Positions 20,254 to 29,060 of a stretch of 64,000 bases of DNA are shown here, piece after piece. How positions within the stretch are numbered: position 1 is the first letter of the stretch; every line of letters begins with the position of its first letter. The translations under genes and the position numbers were made by a program. This DNA comes from Enterobacter sp. R4-368 (GTDB lineage: Bacteria > Pseudomonadota > Gammaproteobacteria > Enterobacterales > Enterobacteriaceae). Below the pieces are notes generated by a model. It was not told where the DNA came from. It ran no database searches and worked only from the letters and a program-made list of their open reading frames with translations. The stretch lies in the NCBI RefSeq assembly GCF_000410515.1, contig NC_021500.1:3534001-3598000 (forward strand), written 5' to 3'.

Positions 20254-21636
20254 ATGCGCATTCATATATTGGGGATTTGTGGCACTTTCATGGGCGGGCT
20301 GGCAATGCTGGCGCGCTCGCTGGGACACCAGGTAACGGGCTCGGACGACAGTGTCTATCCGCCGATGAGCACGCTGCTTGAGAATCAAGGGATTGAACTG
20401 ATTGAAGGTTATGACGCCAGCCAGCTCGATCCGGTGCCGGATTTGGTCATCATCGGCAACGTGATGAAGCGCGGTAATCCCTGTGTGGAAGCGGTGCTGG
20501 AAAAGAACATTCCGTTTATGTCGGGCCCGCAATGGCTCCATGACTTTGTGCTGCGCGACCGTTGGGTTGTCGCCATTGCCGGTACGCACGGTAAAACCAC
20601 CACCGCTGGCATGGCGACCTGGATTCTGGAAGCCTGCGGTTACAAACCGGGCTTCGTGATTGGCGGCGTACCGGGCAATTTTGATGTATCCGCGCGTCTG
20701 GGTGAGAGCCCGTTCTTCGTGATTGAAGCCGATGAATATGACTGCGCCTTCTTCGACAAACGTTCCAAATTTGTCCATTACTGCCCGCGCACGCTGGTGC
20801 TCAATAATCTTGAGTTTGACCACGCGGATATTTTCGATGACCTGAAAGCGATTCAGAAACAGTTCCACCACCTGGTGCGCATCGTGCCGGGGCAGGGGAA
20901 AATCATCTGGCCGGAAAACGACATCAACCTGAAACAGACGATGGCGATGGGCTGCTGGAGCGAGCAGGAGCTGGTGGGCGAGCAGGGCCACTGGCAGGCG
21001 AAAAAACTGAATACTGACGCCTCCAGTTGGGAAGTGTGGCTGGATAACGAATGCGTAGGCCAGGTGAACTGGGGTCTGGTGGGCGAGCACAACATGCATA
21101 ACGGCCTGATGGCGATTGCCGCTGCGCGTCATGTTGGTGTTGCCCCGGCAGATGCGGCGAACGCGCTGGGCTCTTTCATCAATGCGCGCCGACGTCTGGA
21201 GCTGCGTGGCGAAGCCAATGGCGTGACCGTGTATGACGACTTTGCCCATCACCCGACGGCAATCCTGGCAACCCTCGCGGCGCTGCGCGGGAAAGTGGGC
21301 GGCACCGCGAAAATTATCGCCGTGCTGGAGCCACGCTCAAACACCATGAAAATGGGCATCTGCAAAGCCGATCTGGCTCCGTCGCTGGGACGTGCCGACG
21401 AAGTGTACCTGCTGCAGCCGCCGCATATTCCCTGGCAGGTGGCGGAAGTGGCGGATGCCTGCGTACAGCCTGCGTACTGGAGTGCGGATGTAGATACGCT
21501 GGCGGAGATGATTGTCAAAAGCGCCCAGCCGGGCGATCACATTCTGGTGATGAGCAACGGCGGGTTTGGCAGTATCCACCAGAAACTGCTGGACGGACTG
21601 GCGAAAAAAGCGCAACTCGCTGCTGAAAGCGCCTGA
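20254..21636 (+). CDS. mpl: Mpl, UDP-N-acetylmuramate:L-Ala-gamma-D-Glu-meso-DAP ligase
   Basis: Mpl reattaches the tripeptide recovered from old peptidoglycan to UDP-MurNAc, closing the murein recycling route. The 460 residues (E. coli 457) show the Mur-ligase N-terminal nucleotide fold starting IHILGICGTFMGG, the ATP-binding AGTHGKTTT loop at about residue 109 and the conserved VYDDFAHHPTA block at about 326. The ATG is preceded by AAGGATAACGACGT. A terminator follows directly. Confidence 0.96.
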   Translation: MRIHILGICGTFMGGLAMLARSLGHQVTGSDDSVYPPMSTLLENQGIELIEGYDASQLDPVPDLVIIGNVMKRGNPCVEAVLEKNIPFMSGPQWLHDFVLRDRWVVAIAGTHGKTTTAGMATWILEACGYKPGFVIGGVPGNFDVSARLGESPFFVIEADEYDCAFFDKRSKFVHYCPRTLVLNNLEFDHADIFDDLKAIQKQFHHLVRIVPGQGKIIWPENDINLKQTMAMGCWSEQELVGEQGHWQAKKLNTDASSWEVWLDNECVGQVNWGLVGEHNMHNGLMAIAAARHVGVAPADAANALGSFINARRRLELRGEANGVTVYDDFAHHPTAILATLAALRGKVGGTAKIIAVLEPRSNTMKMGICKADLAPSLGRADEVYLLQPPHIPWQVAEVADACVQPAYWSADVDTLAEMIVKSAQPGDHILVMSNGGFGSIHQKLLDGLAKKAQLAAESA

Positions 21637-21651
21637 TTAGATAAGCCGAAT

Positions 21652-21687
21652 AAAAAACCGCGCCTGAAACCTGGCGCGGTTTTTTTA
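21652..21687. terminator. Bidirectional terminator between mpl and the epimerase-like gene
   Basis: A stem of AAAAAACCGCGCC against GGCGCGGTTTTTT encloses an eight-base loop. A/T runs on both ends give U tracts on either strand, so it serves mpl and the convergent gene. Confidence 0.9.
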
Positions 21688-21697
21688 TGCCTGCGCG

Positions 21698-22906
21698 TTA
21701 CTCTTTCGCCATCGGCGTTTCAATCGACTGCGGGGTTTTGCTGCCCTGAATTTCCTGCACGCGTTTCTCTACTTCAGCCACCTGACCGCTGTTGTGCAGC
21801 AACGTATAGGTTAAATCGAAGCGGGTGCTCTGGCCTGGTTGCAACTGTTTCACGCGTTTTTGTTCACGCTCAATGGTCACCGGGTAGGCGTAGCTGGTGC
21901 CCGGCTCGATACCGGTGACGTAGCCCTGTTTTTCCGTGTCGGTATTTTTCCACAGCGTCAGCACCGGCAACTGTTCAGTGTTATAGCTGATCGCCACGCC
22001 TTTATCTCCGGCCCTGTTGAGCAGTGCCGCGACAGTCTGTTTACTGGCGTCGGCCAGCGGCTTGATATTAAACACCATTTCGTCGAAGCCCTTGGTTGGC
22101 CCAGCGTAGGTTTGCCACTCTTTCAGCCCCTTTTTAGCGTAATCATTGAACGGGCTGACGTTTTCATACGGCGTAATAAAGCGCGCGCCCTGTTCAAGGA
22201 TCGGTTTGCTGAAGTTGCTGTGGTAGATGATTTGGTAATCGTGCGGATAGTCAGCATGGTTGGTCAGCACGTCATGCAGGCTGAAACTGTTGCTGCCCGG
22301 AATGTAGCGCAACTCCATTTCCGTTTGCAAATCCGCTTTTTTGAAGGTGCTCTCTTTCACTAATCCGCGAATGCGAATTTCATAGGGTGCCGTTTCGCTA
22401 ACATCGACGGAAACCTGCGAAGCGGGCGTGTTACCCACTTTGCCATGCAGGGTGTAAATCTGTCCGTCCGCCGTTACCGGATGGCCGGTCCACTCGTAAC
22501 CGCAGCGCACCACCATCTCGTTGAAACCTTCCAGCCAGCCGAGTCCGTTGCGGCTTTCTAGGTTGATGAATGCCGGGTTAACGACCTCTTTTACCGGTGA
22601 ATTCCAGCCCATATGCACACCAAAACCGTCTGCATAGAGTAAATTCATCCCGCGCGTCGGGCTCAGTGCGATAGTCAGGCCGTTTTTACTGCTCAGTTTG
22701 ATAACTTTGCTGCCCTCTTGTTTGCCACCATGCAGTACCACCTGCTCAATGCTGAACTGCTGATCTTTGATGTTCAGCTGATCGCTGCTGATGCGCCAGT
22801 TTCCCTGCTCAACGCCGCCTTCAGCACTTGTCAGCACCCAGGTTTTCGCCATTACCGGAGCAGATACAAGCAGGGCAAGTGCGGAAAGCATTACGGTTTT
22901 TTTCAT
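21698..22906 (-). CDS. Secreted aldose-1-epimerase-like protein (DUF4432 type)
   Basis: About 402 residues with a cleavable signal peptide (MKKTVMLSALALLVSAPVMA), so it acts in the periplasm. The body resembles galactose-mutarotase-fold proteins of the DUF4432/aldose-1-epimerase group (SPTRGMNLLYADGFGVHMGW, GWLEGFNEMVVRCGYEWTG, YHSNFSKP). A carbohydrate-binding or sugar-isomerising role is plausible but the substrate is unknown. I chose the second of two adjacent ATG codons (22906), which sits seven bases after AGGA; 22909 is also possible. It separates mpl from yjgA, which are neighbours in E. coli, so it is an insertion relative to that genome. Confidence 0.75.
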   Translation of the reverse strand: MKKTVMLSALALLVSAPVMAKTWVLTSAEGGVEQGNWRISSDQLNIKDQQFSIEQVVLHGGKQEGSKVIKLSSKNGLTIALSPTRGMNLLYADGFGVHMGWNSPVKEVVNPAFINLESRNGLGWLEGFNEMVVRCGYEWTGHPVTADGQIYTLHGKVGNTPASQVSVDVSETAPYEIRIRGLVKESTFKKADLQTEMELRYIPGSNSFSLHDVLTNHADYPHDYQIIYHSNFSKPILEQGARFITPYENVSPFNDYAKKGLKEWQTYAGPTKGFDEMVFNIKPLADASKQTVAALLNRAGDKGVAISYNTEQLPVLTLWKNTDTEKQGYVTGIEPGTSYAYPVTIEREQKRVKQLQPGQSTRFDLTYTLLHNSGQVAEVEKRVQEIQGSKTPQSIETPMAKE

Positions 22907-23170
22907 CATTTCGTCCTTTTTAGCTGAATCGATTATTTGCACCACGGCTGAAATCTACGTTTTGCGCAGGGGAGAAAATGTGATCCGTTTCATTTGGTGA
23001 AAATGAGCGAGGATGAGAATGAAAATAGCTGATATTGATCGCATTTATCTATGAAATGAAAGATATATGCGTGATAAATATGTGATAGAGAACGTTTTTA
23101 GCTTTAACGATTCAGCTAAATTTTGATCGCATTAAGAAGGGAATAAATGAAACAGGAAAAGGGAAGTGGG

Positions 23171-23195
23171 AAAAGCCCTCTCCCGCAGGAGAGGG
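23171..23195 (-). terminator. Hairpin/terminator after yjgA
   Basis: CCCTCTCC and GGAGAGGG pair around a CGCA loop 15 bases beyond the yjgA stop. On the minus strand the hairpin runs into CTTTT, so it can act as a weak terminator. The stem shares its core with the ytfQ-ytfR hairpin. Confidence 0.65.
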
Positions 23196-23209
23196 ATAAT
23201 GCAGAAAGA

Positions 23210-23764
23210 TTATTGCTCGCTGGTTTCAGCCAGTTCACGCAGATACTGGAAGATTAAACGCGCGGATTTCGGCGGTTTGTTCCCTTCTTTCTCTTTTTTC
23301 GCATTACGGATCAGCGAACGTAACTGCTGGCGGTCAGCATCCGGCCACAGGTTCAGCACCTCTGGCACCGCATCATCACCCTCTTCAATCAGGCGATCGC
23401 GGATCTGCTCCAGCTTGTGGAAAAAGGCAACTTGCTGGTTGTGGCGGTTTTTCAGCTTATCCAGCGCCTGGCGAATCGGATCGACATCGCGCTGACGCAG
23501 CATTTTACCGATCAACTGCAACTGACGGCGGCGACCCTCTTTCTTAATGCGCTGCGCCAGCTCAATAGCGTCGCGCAGATCCTGGTCGAGCGGGAGTTTA
23601 TCCAGCGCGTTTTTACCAAGATCGACCATTTCCGCGCCGAGCTGCTTTAACTCTTCAGCATCGCGCTTAATTTCACTCTTACTGACCCAGATGATCTCGT
23701 CATCTTCGTCTTCAATATCATCACCGGGCACGTCGTCGAGCCAGTCGTCGGGCTGCTTTGTCAT
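23210..23764 (-). CDS. yjgA: YjgA/DarP, 50S ribosome-associated assembly protein
   Basis: A 184-residue highly charged, helical protein (E. coli 183). The acidic N-terminus ([29 protein letters not shown] region, residues 11-35) is followed by a DUF615 helical domain rich in Lys, Arg and Gln. E. coli YjgA co-purifies with late 50S precursors. A GGAG-containing site precedes the start. It is divergent from pmbA, with 95 bases between the two starts. Confidence 0.95.
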   Translation of the reverse strand: MTKQPDDWLDDVPGDDIEDEDDEIIWVSKSEIKRDAEELKQLGAEMVDLGKNALDKLPLDQDLRDAIELAQRIKKEGRRRQLQLIGKMLRQRDVDPIRQALDKLKNRHNQQVAFFHKLEQIRDRLIEEGDDAVPEVLNLWPDADRQQLRSLIRNAKKEKEGNKPPKSARLIFQYLRELAETSEQ

Positions 23765-23859
23765 CTCAGGCTCCTTAAAAAAAGAGGCTAATGTTACCAG
23801 TTAAGGCGCGCACTGAAAAACGGTTCTCTGTTAGACTTCAAAGAATCTCTCCCTTAATT

Positions 23860-25212
23860 ATGGCATTGGCAATGAAAGTAATCACACAAGTTGCACAACA
23901 ACGCAAAACGCTGGAAGAGGCGGTTTCCACAGCGCTGGAATTAGCTGCCGGAAAAGCGGACGGTGCGGAAGTGGCTGTCAGCAAAACCACCGGGATCGGC
24001 GTGAGCACGCGCTACGGCGAAGTGGAGAATGTCGAATTTAACAGCGATGGGGCTCTGGGGATAACCGTTTATCACCAGAACCGTAAAGGCAGCGCCTCGT
24101 CAACCGATCTCAGCCCGGACGCGATTGCCCGCACCGTACAGGCGGCGCTCGATATCGCGCGTTACACTTCGCCGGATCCTTACGCGGGCGTGGCAGATAA
24201 AGATCTGCTGGCGTTTGAGGCACCCGATCTTGACCTGTTCCACCCGGCGGAAGTGACGCCGGATGAAGCCATCGAATGGGCCGCGCGCGCCGAGCAGGCG
24301 GCGCTGAAAGCGGATAAACGCATTAATAATACCGAAGGTGGCAGCTTCAATAGCCATTACGGCATTAAAGTCTTCGGTAATAGCCACGGCATGCTGCAAA
24401 GCTACTGTTCCACGCGCCACTCGCTGTCGAGCTGCGTGATTGCCGAAGAGAATGGCGACATGGAGCGCGATTACGCGTACACCATCAGCCGTGATATTAA
24501 CGAACTGCAAACGCCGGAGTGGGTGGGCGAAGAGTGTGCGCGTCGCACGTTGTCCCGCCTGTCGCCGCGCAAGCTGCCGACCATGAAAGCGCCGGTCATT
24601 TTCGGCCACGAAGTAGCGACCGGCCTGTTTGGTCACCTGGTGGGGGCGATTGCCGGTGGTTCTGTCTACCGCAAATCGACGTTTCTGCTGGACTATCTTG
24701 GCAAGCAGATCCTGCCAGAGTGGCTGACTATTGAAGAACATCCGCACCTGCTTAAAGGGCTGGCATCTTCACCGTTCGACAGCGAAGGCGTGCGTACCGA
24801 ACGCCGCGATATCGTGAAAGATGGCGTACTGATGCAGTGGCTGCTGACCAATTATTCCGCGCGTAAGCTGGGGCTGAAAAGCACCGGACATGCGGGCGGT
24901 ATCCATAACTGGCGCATTGCCGGACGCGGCTTGAGCTTTGAACAGATGCTAAAAGAGATGGGCACCGGGCTTGTGGTCACCGAGCTGATGGGCCAGGGCG
25001 TGAGCGGCATTACCGGTGATTATTCGCGCGGTGCGTCCGGTTTTTGGGTAGAAAATGGTGAAATCCAGTACCCGGTGAGCGAAATTACCATTGCAGGAAA
25101 TTTGAAAGATATGTGGCGTAATATCGTTACCGTTGGTGACGATATCGAACACCGTAGCAATATTCAGTGTGGTTCAGTGTTACTCCCGGAGATGAAAATC
25201 GCCGGACAATAA
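23860..25212 (+). CDS. pmbA: PmbA/TldE, metalloprotease subunit (TldD/TldE system)
   Basis: TldE forms a heterodimer with TldD that degrades unfolded peptides, matures the microcin B17-type leader and processes CcdA. The ATG at 23860 (MALAMKV) gives 450 residues, as in E. coli; an upstream in-frame codon would add 23 residues outside the conserved domain. TldE lacks the zinc-binding HExxxH of TldD, and indeed no such motif is seen here. The sequence is strongly conserved throughout. cybC follows 57 bases downstream. Confidence 0.95.
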   Translation: MALAMKVITQVAQQRKTLEEAVSTALELAAGKADGAEVAVSKTTGIGVSTRYGEVENVEFNSDGALGITVYHQNRKGSASSTDLSPDAIARTVQAALDIARYTSPDPYAGVADKDLLAFEAPDLDLFHPAEVTPDEAIEWAARAEQAALKADKRINNTEGGSFNSHYGIKVFGNSHGMLQSYCSTRHSLSSCVIAEENGDMERDYAYTISRDINELQTPEWVGEECARRTLSRLSPRKLPTMKAPVIFGHEVATGLFGHLVGAIAGGSVYRKSTFLLDYLGKQILPEWLTIEEHPHLLKGLASSPFDSEGVRTERRDIVKDGVLMQWLLTNYSARKLGLKSTGHAGGIHNWRIAGRGLSFEQMLKEMGTGLVVTELMGQGVSGITGDYSRGASGFWVENGEIQYPVSEITIAGNLKDMWRNIVTVGDDIEHRSNIQCGSVLLPEMKIAGQ

Positions 25213-25269
25213 CTCCGTGGCGCACAGAGTTGCGCCTTTAGCGTGAATAATAAAAAAAGGAAGTGAGCA

Positions 25270-25656
25270 ATGCGTAAAAACCTGTTAGCGATCCTTGCTG
25301 TGTCATCGTTGTTTGTTGGATCGTCGGTGTTCGCCGCCGATCTCGAAGATGATATGGGCACCCTGAATGACAATCTGAAAGTGGTGCAGAAAACCAGCGA
25401 CGCTGGCGAGATGAAAGATGCATTAACCAAAATGCGTACCGCTGCGCTGGATGCACAAAAAGCGACGCCGCCGAAACTGGAAGGTAAAGCGGCAGATAGC
25501 GCGGAGATGAAAGATTATCGTCACGGCTTTGATGTGCTGGTCGGGCAGATTGACGGCGCGCTGAAACTGGCTAACGAAGGCAAAGTGAAAGAGGCGCAGG
25601 ACGCCGCCAAAGGGTTCATTGATACCCGCAATACGTATCACAAGAAATACCGTTAA
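25270..25656 (+). CDS. cybC: Cytochrome b562
   Basis: A periplasmic four-helix-bundle haem protein of unknown redox partner. The 128-residue precursor has a 22-residue signal peptide ending VFA. The mature protein begins ADLEDDM and contains the two axial ligands, Met7 near its N-terminus and a His in the C-terminal RNTYHKKYR. The gene is intact. An AAGGAAG site precedes the ATG and a terminator follows. Confidence 0.96.
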   Translation: MRKNLLAILAVSSLFVGSSVFAADLEDDMGTLNDNLKVVQKTSDAGEMKDALTKMRTAALDAQKATPPKLEGKAADSAEMKDYRHGFDVLVGQIDGALKLANEGKVKEAQDAAKGFIDTRNTYHKKYR

Positions 25657-25675
25657 TTCGGTATCTGATTAAACG

Positions 25676-25701
25676 AAGCGGGGCAATCGCCCCGCTTTTT
25701 A
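25676..25701 (+). terminator. Terminator of cybC
   Basis: An eight-pair stem (AAGCGGGG / CCCCGCTT) with a short loop is followed by TTTTT, 20 bases past the cybC stop. It marks the end of the conserved backbone before the accessory region. Confidence 0.88.
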
Positions 25702-25785
25702 CTTCAGCTTCTCGACCGGCATTTCCGGTGTCCGCTTTTTATTATGTGCTTCCCTGGTGCTGTTTCATTTTTAAAACGCGTTATG

Positions 25786-26748
25786 TCAGGGGATCAAAAT
25801 CACCTTCCCGCTAAACTCTCTGTTTTCCAGCAAGTCATGCGCCTCTTTACCCCGATAGAGCGGAAAAGATGTCACCTCCGGCAATTTAATATGTCCTGCT
25901 TTCAGCAGCGCAAACAGGCGATCGGCGCGACGCTGCCGCTCGTGCTGCGAGGTCAGATAAGTCCACAGATCGGCACCGATAACGCCGGTGGAACGCAACA
26001 AAAACTGCGCCGGATCCGGCGTGGGGATCGTGCCGCCGGACATACCGAACAGCACAACGCGCCCGCCATCTTTCAGGCTGTCCAGGCTTTGTTGCAGTGT
26101 GCTGCCAACCGAATCAAACACGATATCGCAACCCGGCGTATGCCAGGCGCGAACCTTTTCAGGCCATGAGTCGTAATCGGCGGCGGCGTCTGCGCCGTTA
26201 CGCAGGCAGAGGCGTTGCTTGGCTTGGTTTGAAGCCACGGCGAACACCTGCACCCCCCGGTGTACCAGCATTTGCGTCAGCAGGCTGCCCACGCCGCCAG
26301 CGGCGGCCAGCACGGCGACACGCATGCCGGGTAGCACCGGTAACACATCATGCACCAGATAATCTGCGGTTAAGCCTTGCAACAGAATTGACGCGGCCTG
26401 CGCTTCAGAAAGCCAGTCGGGAAGGCGAATGGCGTTTTCCTGCGCCACCACAATATGGCTGGCGTGCGCCAGCGGCACATCGGCAAAACCCACGCGATCG
26501 CCCGGCTGCCAGCCGCTTACCCCGCTTCCCACGGCAATCACCTGACCGGCGCCTTCATACCCGGCAACCCAGGGGGCGCTTCCTGCCAGCGGGTAACGCC
26601 CCTGGCGGCGATAAATATCCGCAAAATTCAGCCCGGCGGCAGACACGTCAACCAGCAACTCACCCGCGCCGGGCTGCGGCGTAGGGTGATTGTGCAGGTA
26701 CAGCACATCCGATGCGCCAAATTCATTGAAAACCAGCGATTGCATCAT
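25786..26748 (-). CDS. Quinone oxidoreductase-like MDR family protein
   Basis: A 320-residue medium-chain dehydrogenase/reductase. The N-terminal GroES-like domain (residues 1-125) lacks the catalytic zinc ligands of alcohol dehydrogenases. The nucleotide-binding domain has AAAGGVGSLLTQM at about residue 149, the NADPH-type AxxGGVG motif of QOR/zeta-crystallin proteins. An NADPH-dependent quinone or enone reductase is likely; the true substrate is unknown. It is divergent from a LysR regulator across 109 bp holding a near-palindrome, which suggests that this regulator controls it. Confidence 0.85.
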   Translation of the reverse strand: MMQSLVFNEFGASDVLYLHNHPTPQPGAGELLVDVSAAGLNFADIYRRQGRYPLAGSAPWVAGYEGAGQVIAVGSGVSGWQPGDRVGFADVPLAHASHIVVAQENAIRLPDWLSEAQAASILLQGLTADYLVHDVLPVLPGMRVAVLAAAGGVGSLLTQMLVHRGVQVFAVASNQAKQRLCLRNGADAAADYDSWPEKVRAWHTPGCDIVFDSVGSTLQQSLDSLKDGGRVVLFGMSGGTIPTPDPAQFLLRSTGVIGADLWTYLTSQHERQRRADRLFALLKAGHIKLPEVTSFPLYRGKEAHDLLENREFSGKVILIP

Positions 26749-26765
26749 TAAGAACCCAATAAACG

Positions 26766-26781
26766 ATAATGGCGCTATTAT
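26766..26781. promoter_or_regulatory. Candidate LysR operator between the divergent QOR-like and LysR genes
   Basis: ATAATGGCGCTATTAT is a 16-bp dyad broken at one base pair. It is AT-rich at the ends and of the length expected for a LysR-type box, and it lies 18 bp from the start of the oxidoreductase gene. Assignment to the neighbouring regulator is inferred from position. Confidence 0.5.
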
Positions 26782-26857
26782 TTCCCGCGTCCTGTTGCGG
26801 ATAAATGGGGCGTTGTTATCTTCATTTGATACTGTGGGTTTAGAATGCGGGTGGAAA

Positions 26858-27751
26858 ATGGATTATCTCAAATGCGTTGAGTCGTTTGTCAGCACCATCA
26901 AGTTCGGCAGTTTTACCGCCGCCGCCGACTCGTTAGGCATCACGCCGGCAATGGTCGGTAAACATGTGCGCGAACTCGAGCGTCGTACCGGTTGCAAGCT
27001 GCTGCACCGCACCACGCGCCGCCAGGGTCTCACCGAAGCGGGCCAGCGTTTTTACCAGTATGGTCTGCAAATCCTCGCCACCGTTCGCGAAGCAGACGGG
27101 TTAGCCAGTCATCTTTATGAAAATGTCTCTGGCCTGCTGCGCATCAGCGCGCCGGTGGCCTGGGGCAACCATGTCTTAACGCCGATCCTGTCACGTTTTT
27201 TACAGCAATATCCCGGCGTGAATGCGGAAATAGTGCTGGGCGATCGCAAAGTCTCGCTGATTGAGGAGCGCTTCCAGCTCGCTGTGCGCGTCGGCGCTGT
27301 CCAAGATGAAGGGATGATTGCCATTCCGCTGGCGCCGTACCAGATGATCCTCGCCGCATCGCCAGACTATTTAGCGCGACACGGCACGCCCGAAACCCCG
27401 GAAGAGTTGAAACAGCACCACTGCATCAGTTTTAGCCAGTGGCGATCCGATCACAGCTGGCAGCTGCAAGGGCCGGACGGTAAGCAAGAGGTGGCGATTA
27501 CCCCGCGGCTGATGGTGGATTCCGGCGAGGCGATTCGCCAGGCGGCGCTGGCCGGGCTGGGGATTGTGCAGCACGCCGACATCATGTTGCAGCGGGATAT
27601 CGACGCAGGTCGCCTGTGTGCCGTACTGCCGGGCTATTTACCGCCACCGCGCCCGATGCACTTATTACATTTACCCGGCAGGCCGTTGCTGCCGCTGGTG
27701 TCATCATTCACAGATTATCTGTTGCGGGCGCTGAACAACGGGCAGGAATAA
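26858..27751 (+). CDS. LysR-family transcriptional regulator
   Basis: I set the start at the ATG at 26858 (MDYLKCVESF), which gives 297 residues and places the winged helix-turn-helix (about 3-62, with SFTAAADSLGITPAMVGKHVRELE) at the very N-terminus, as usual. Residues 90-290 form the LysR substrate-binding domain. It resembles regulators placed next to quinone oxidoreductase or drug-response genes. It is divergent from the QOR-like gene, and codon use is like the backbone. Confidence 0.9.
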   Translation: MDYLKCVESFVSTIKFGSFTAAADSLGITPAMVGKHVRELERRTGCKLLHRTTRRQGLTEAGQRFYQYGLQILATVREADGLASHLYENVSGLLRISAPVAWGNHVLTPILSRFLQQYPGVNAEIVLGDRKVSLIEERFQLAVRVGAVQDEGMIAIPLAPYQMILAASPDYLARHGTPETPEELKQHHCISFSQWRSDHSWQLQGPDGKQEVAITPRLMVDSGEAIRQAALAGLGIVQHADIMLQRDIDAGRLCAVLPGYLPPPRPMHLLHLPGRPLLPLVSSFTDYLLRALNNGQE

Positions 27752-27833
27752 GTAAACCTTATTCACCTCACACTTTTCCTCTCCCGCCCGCCGTTTTTTT
27801 GTGCTTTTGGGCTGCCGTTTTTCCGCCGCTTTT

Positions 27834-27849
27834 GGTCAAAATTGTGACC
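27834..27849. promoter_or_regulatory. Candidate operator 1 upstream of the SFCGS/DUF4310 operon
   Basis: GGTCAAAATTGTGACC is a 16-bp dyad with one mismatched pair, 152 bp before the first gene (28002). It could be a binding site for the MtlR-like activator encoded at the end of the operon, or a CRP-like site with a different half-site. No search was possible. Confidence 0.45.
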
Positions 27850-27913
27850 GCAATACAGTGAAAAATCCCTCAGCGGCCTCATTTTGAGGCGCAGATCACT
27901 AAAGCCTTCCGCG

Positions 27914-27933
27914 TTTCCACTTCGAAGTGGAAA
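27914..27933. promoter_or_regulatory. Candidate operator 2: perfect 20-bp palindrome upstream of the SFCGS/DUF4310 operon
   Basis: TTTCCACTTC is followed immediately by its exact complement GAAGTGGAAA, with no spacer. A perfect 20-bp dyad 68 bp upstream of the first gene is unlikely by chance in this GC-rich background and has no T tract, so a repressor or activator site is more likely than a terminator. Confidence 0.6.
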
Positions 27934-28001
27934 ACTCCTCGCTACAAACTCTTAACCTGCAACGTTAGTTTTATTCCGAAGCCATTAACGGGGTACGACG
28001 A

Positions 28002-28337
28002 GTGAATAACGGAGCGGTAATAAACGACGCGGAGCAGGCTGCGCAAACGGCAACCCTCGCTGAACGCATGCTGAAGCAGGTGTATGCCTTACTCAGTTCT
28101 CAGAACATTACGCCGAACGCGGTGCAGCAACAGATGCTGACCTCTCATGTCCGCGCTATGGCGCACCGGTCGGTAACCGGCGAACCGCTACCGGAAGTGG
28201 ATGCCAGCCTGTTTGATGAGATCTCGGCGGATTCCATGAACCTTGCCCGCGACGTCGTGGCGGCCTTTGGCAACCTTCCGGAAGAAGAAGCCTGGCTGCT
28301 GTCGGTGCATTTCGAAGTGGCGAAAGACAACCTTTAA
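28002..28337 (+). CDS. Stand-alone PRD-domain protein
   Basis: The 111 residues show the outline of a single PTS regulation domain: a first block LTSHVRAMAHRSVTGEPLP with His49, and a second block AWLLSVHFEVAKDN with His103, the two histidines normally phosphorylated by HPr or EIIB in PRD regulators. There is no DNA- or RNA-binding domain, so it would have to act through a partner. The start is GTG behind a weak GGGG-containing site, so an internal ATG at residue 23 is possible. The gene opens the cluster; the SFCGS gene starts ten bases after its stop. Confidence 0.75.
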   Translation: MNNGAVINDAEQAAQTATLAERMLKQVYALLSSQNITPNAVQQQMLTSHVRAMAHRSVTGEPLPEVDASLFDEISADSMNLARDVVAAFGNLPEEEAWLLSVHFEVAKDNL

Positions 28338-28347
28338 GGAGCGAACA

Positions 28348-28710
28348 ATGGAACAGATTACCGTAGTGATTGGCGACCGTCTGGGGAAAGGCCAGAAAGT
28401 GGCGGCCGGTGTAGAAAAAGCGGGCGGCCGCGCGGTGGTCGTGCCGGGCGTGGCGGCGGATATGAAACTTGGCGACGTGATGAAAGCGGAAAACGCCACC
28501 TTTGGCATCTCCTTTTGCGGCAGCGGCGGCGCGGGCGCTATCACCGCGCAAAACAAACATGGCTACAAAGCCAAATATGGCATGCGTTCTGTGGAAGAGG
28601 GCGTGACGGCGATTAACGAAGGCTGCAACGTGCTGGGCTTTGGCTTTATGGACAAAGAAGAGTTAGGCGAGCGTCTGGTGCAGGCGTGGCAGAAAAAATA
28701 CGGCGCATAA
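28348..28710 (+). CDS. Glycine-rich SFCGS family protein
   Basis: A 120-residue soluble protein of an uncharacterised family named for the motif SFCGSGGAGA, here with Cys57. The N-terminus ITVVIGDRLGKGQKVAAGVEKAGG looks like a beta-strand, glycine loop and helix, and the whole suggests a small alpha/beta fold. His71 and Cys93 are other potentially reactive residues. I chose the ATG at 28348, preceded by AAGGAGCG, over longer in-frame starts inside the preceding gene. The Cys/Gly loop superficially recalls the phosphocysteine loop of PTS EIIB proteins; that is my inference. No function is established. Confidence 0.85.
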   Translation: MEQITVVIGDRLGKGQKVAAGVEKAGGRAVVVPGVAADMKLGDVMKAENATFGISFCGSGGAGAITAQNKHGYKAKYGMRSVEEGVTAINEGCNVLGFGFMDKEELGERLVQAWQKKYGA

Positions 28711-28712
28711 CC

Positions 28713-29009
28713 ATGAAAGAACAGTTCACCACCACGGTCAGGGTAAAGGGCAAGGGCGATGCGAAAGCGCGCGCCTTCGCCGATGCGCTGAACCATGTTC
28801 AGGCCGCGGTGATGAAAACGTCGCCGCACATTTTACTGCGCATTGAGCCACAGGACGTGCAGGTTGTTCAGGCGCAGGAAACGACGCGCAAAGAGGCGTT
28901 TTTGTTCCTCTTTCTGCGCCGTATAAGACGCACGTACAGCGTGGAGCTGGACGTCACCGTCAACGTGACCGCCATCAATCTCGATAAAGTGGATTTCGTC
29001 ACGCAATAA
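28713..29009 (+). CDS. DUF4312 family protein
   Basis: A 98-residue basic soluble protein starting two bases after the SFCGS stop, most likely by translational coupling because the ribosome-binding site is weak. It has beta-strand-like ends (FTTTVRVKGKG and VELDVTVNVTAINL) around a central helix containing His28 and His39. It belongs to the uncharacterised family found next to SFCGS, DUF4311 and DUF4310 genes. No enzymatic motif is apparent. I suggest an accessory subunit of the neighbouring membrane pair. Confidence 0.82.
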   Translation: MKEQFTTTVRVKGKGDAKARAFADALNHVQAAVMKTSPHILLRIEPQDVQVVQAQETTRKEAFLFLFLRRIRRTYSVELDVTVNVTAINLDKVDFVTQ

Positions 29010-29060
29010 CTCACCGCATACCCCAGAAATCACTATCACAGGGTAGAAGAGGGCAGACTG

